Below, in pieces: positions 62,907-64,000 of a stretch of DNA of 64,000 nucleotides. Each line of letters begins with the position of its first letter. Position 1 is the stretch's first letter. This DNA comes from Sphingomonas faeni. GTDB lineage: Bacteria > Pseudomonadota > Alphaproteobacteria > Sphingomonadales > Sphingomonadaceae. Position numbers and translations under genes: made by a program. The notes under the pieces were generated by a model, which saw only the letters and a list, made by a program, of their open reading frames with translations, made no database searches and was not told where the DNA came from. The stretch lies in NCBI RefSeq assembly GCF_003053745.1, contig NZ_QAYE01000003.1:124001-188000 (forward strand). The letters are read 5' to 3'.

Positions 62907-63677
62907 ATGGTCGAATTTACCGCAGCAGCCATCGTGACGCGCCTCAAGGCCGTGTCGATGGTGTCCAAGTCGTTCACGTTTCGCCGACTGGCGATCGCCG
63001 CAACAGTGATGGGGATGACCACGGTCGGCGCGACTGCCGAGGCCCAGGTCGTCGCTTCCAAAATAGCGCATAACGTTGCTGCAACCGGTGGTCCGATGAT
63101 CGCCGCGAATGCCGAGGAAGCCACCGCCGATCTCCGCGCCGACGCGCAGTTCCGCACGCTGTTCCAGACCTGGAAGAAGCTCGATGCGACACAACAGGGC
63201 GTGATCGCGATCCCGTCGGTCCAGCCGGTCCACTCGCTCTCGTTCACCAGCAATTTCGGCATCCGCTCCGATCCGTTCCGCGGCACCGCGGCGATGCATG
63301 CCGGCGTCGATATTCCCGGTCCGATCGGCACGCCGATCTACGCCACAGCCGACGGCATCATCGCGCACGCCGGTCGCCAGGGCGGCTACGGCAACATGGT
63401 CGAGATCAGCCACGGCAAGGGCATCGCGACGCGCTACGGCCATCTCTCGAAGATCCTCGTCGGCGACAACGCTCGCGTCGTTCGTGGCCAGCTGATCGCG
63501 CTGATGGGTTCGACCGGCCGCTCGACCGGCTCGCATCTCCATTACGAAGTCCGCATCGATGGCCACGCGGTCAACCCGGTGCCGTTCCTGACCACCGCCG
63601 ATTATCTCCTCGCCGCACAGGACCGCTCGGTAAACGCGATCCCCGTCTCCACCAGCGGCCCCGCCGCGCAGGACTGA
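62907..63677 (+). CDS. M23 family metallopeptidase (LytM/endopeptidase)
   Basis: 256 residues from ATG 62907 (GGGGA five bases before); ATG 62958 would give a shorter signal. The signal peptide is in FRRLAIAATVMGMTTVGATA. The peptidase domain follows from ~100: zinc ligands in GIRSDPFRGTAAMHAGVDI and HLHYEVRIDG, with GNMVEISHGKGIATRYGHL between (His/Asp/His set). It cleaves or regulates peptidoglycan cross-links in the periplasm. No EnvC-like coiled coil is seen. Confidence 0.93.
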   Translation: MVEFTAAAIVTRLKAVSMVSKSFTFRRLAIAATVMGMTTVGATAEAQVVASKIAHNVAATGGPMIAANAEEATADLRADAQFRTLFQTWKKLDATQQGVIAIPSVQPVHSLSFTSNFGIRSDPFRGTAAMHAGVDIPGPIGTPIYATADGIIAHAGRQGGYGNMVEISHGKGIATRYGHLSKILVGDNARVVRGQLIALMGSTGRSTGSHLHYEVRIDGHAVNPVPFLTTADYLLAAQDRSVNAIPVSTSGPAAQD

Positions 63678-63724
63678 TCAACCCCAAGGTTGCCGCGGAT
63701 AGCGCAACCTCCTATCTCCAGCGC

Positions 63725-64000
63725 ATGGCAACGCTGGTCCAAGACATCATCCTCACCCCCTCCGCCGCGGCGCGCGTCGCGGCGATCGCCGTCAAGCAGG
63801 GGAAGCCGGCGATCCTGCGACTCTCTGTCGACGGCGGCGGTTGTTCCGGGTTCCAGTACAAGTTCGGGTTCGCCGATTCGGTCGAGTCCGATGACGTGAT
63901 CGCCGAGCATGATGGCGTGAAGCTCGTCGTCGACAGCGTCAGCATCGATCTCGTCCGTGGCTGCGCGGTCGATTACGTCGAGTCGCTCGCCGGTGCGGCA
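63725..64000 (+). CDS. A-type iron-sulfur carrier (IscA/ErpA/HesB family), 3' end outside window
   Basis: 92 codons are present. The first cluster cysteine is Cys40 in SVDGGGCSGFQYKFGF; the CGCG pair expected at the C-terminus lies beyond the window. A further cysteine, Cys80 in VRGCAVDYVES, occupies a site where most family members have a small residue or serine. The family delivers Fe-S clusters to target enzymes, as needed by several in this window (leuC, nadA, radical SAM protein). Which of erpA or iscA it is cannot be decided. Confidence 0.9.
   Translation, partial: MATLVQDIILTPSAAARVAAIAVKQGKPAILRLSVDGGGCSGFQYKFGFADSVESDDVIAEHDGVKLVVDSVSIDLVRGCAVDYVESLAGAA

Overview
This window looks like the chromosome of a sphingomonad (order Sphingomonadales, probably Sphingomonas). 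The basis is high GC, a general stress response locus ordered phyP-nepR-phyR-ecfG, a scpA-scpB-tatABC block, a DUF1476 (F1-ATPase zeta-like) gene, and a GTTC-N7-GTTC LexA box before recA. Most of the window is housekeeping. No rRNA, tRNA, complete IS element, prophage or CRISPR array was seen.

Layout: 1-2600 glycine decarboxylase subunits and a membrane protein; 2.7-6.7 kb a DMT exporter, an isolated Cas5d-like gene, proS and a VOC protein; 7-16.2 kb radical SAM protein, outer-membrane protein, moaB, lytic transglycosylase, UDG-like protein, ETF-QO and a TPR protein; 16.4-28.8 kb ispE, recA, methyltransferase, GST, dicarboxylate symporter, M24 peptidase, alaS and a TPP enzyme, separated by many palindromic repeats; 28.9-33 kb a tightly overlapping operon with the two 3-oxoacid CoA-transferase subunits separated by an acid phosphatase and DUF5076; 33.2-36.3 kb leuC, a 34-codon gene, leuD and a quinone oxidoreductase; 36.4-42.9 kb small-protein genes, DUF1476-bolA-grxD, an MBL protein, DUF4230, nadA, nadC and RNase T2; 43.4-54.9 kb tamA-tamB, nagZ, map with a ParD-like gene, scpAB and tatABC; 55-59.2 kb entericidin, a candidate small RNA and the general stress response genes; 59.2-64 kb glnE, bcp, an M23 peptidase and the start of an A-type Fe-S carrier gene.

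Four things stand out. First, between the entericidin gene and phyP the minus strand carries an exact GGAAC-N16-CGTT EcfG-type promoter followed by two hairpins with C7 and C8 loops, the second ending in a T-rich tract: a candidate stress-induced small RNA with C-rich loops. Weaker GGAAC-N16-NNTT/CGAT motifs precede nepR, the entericidin gene and two unlisted small genes. Second, GAA-loop hairpin repeats, mostly in inverted pairs, lie between genes and also in frame inside gcvPB, ispE and the signal peptide of an acid phosphatase, much like Rickettsia palindromic elements. Third, a lone compact Cas5d-like gene sits beside proS without any other cas gene. Fourth, a ParD-like/Map gene pair stands behind a 30-bp near-perfect palindrome, and very small overlapping genes (for example between leuC and leuD) look genuinely translated.
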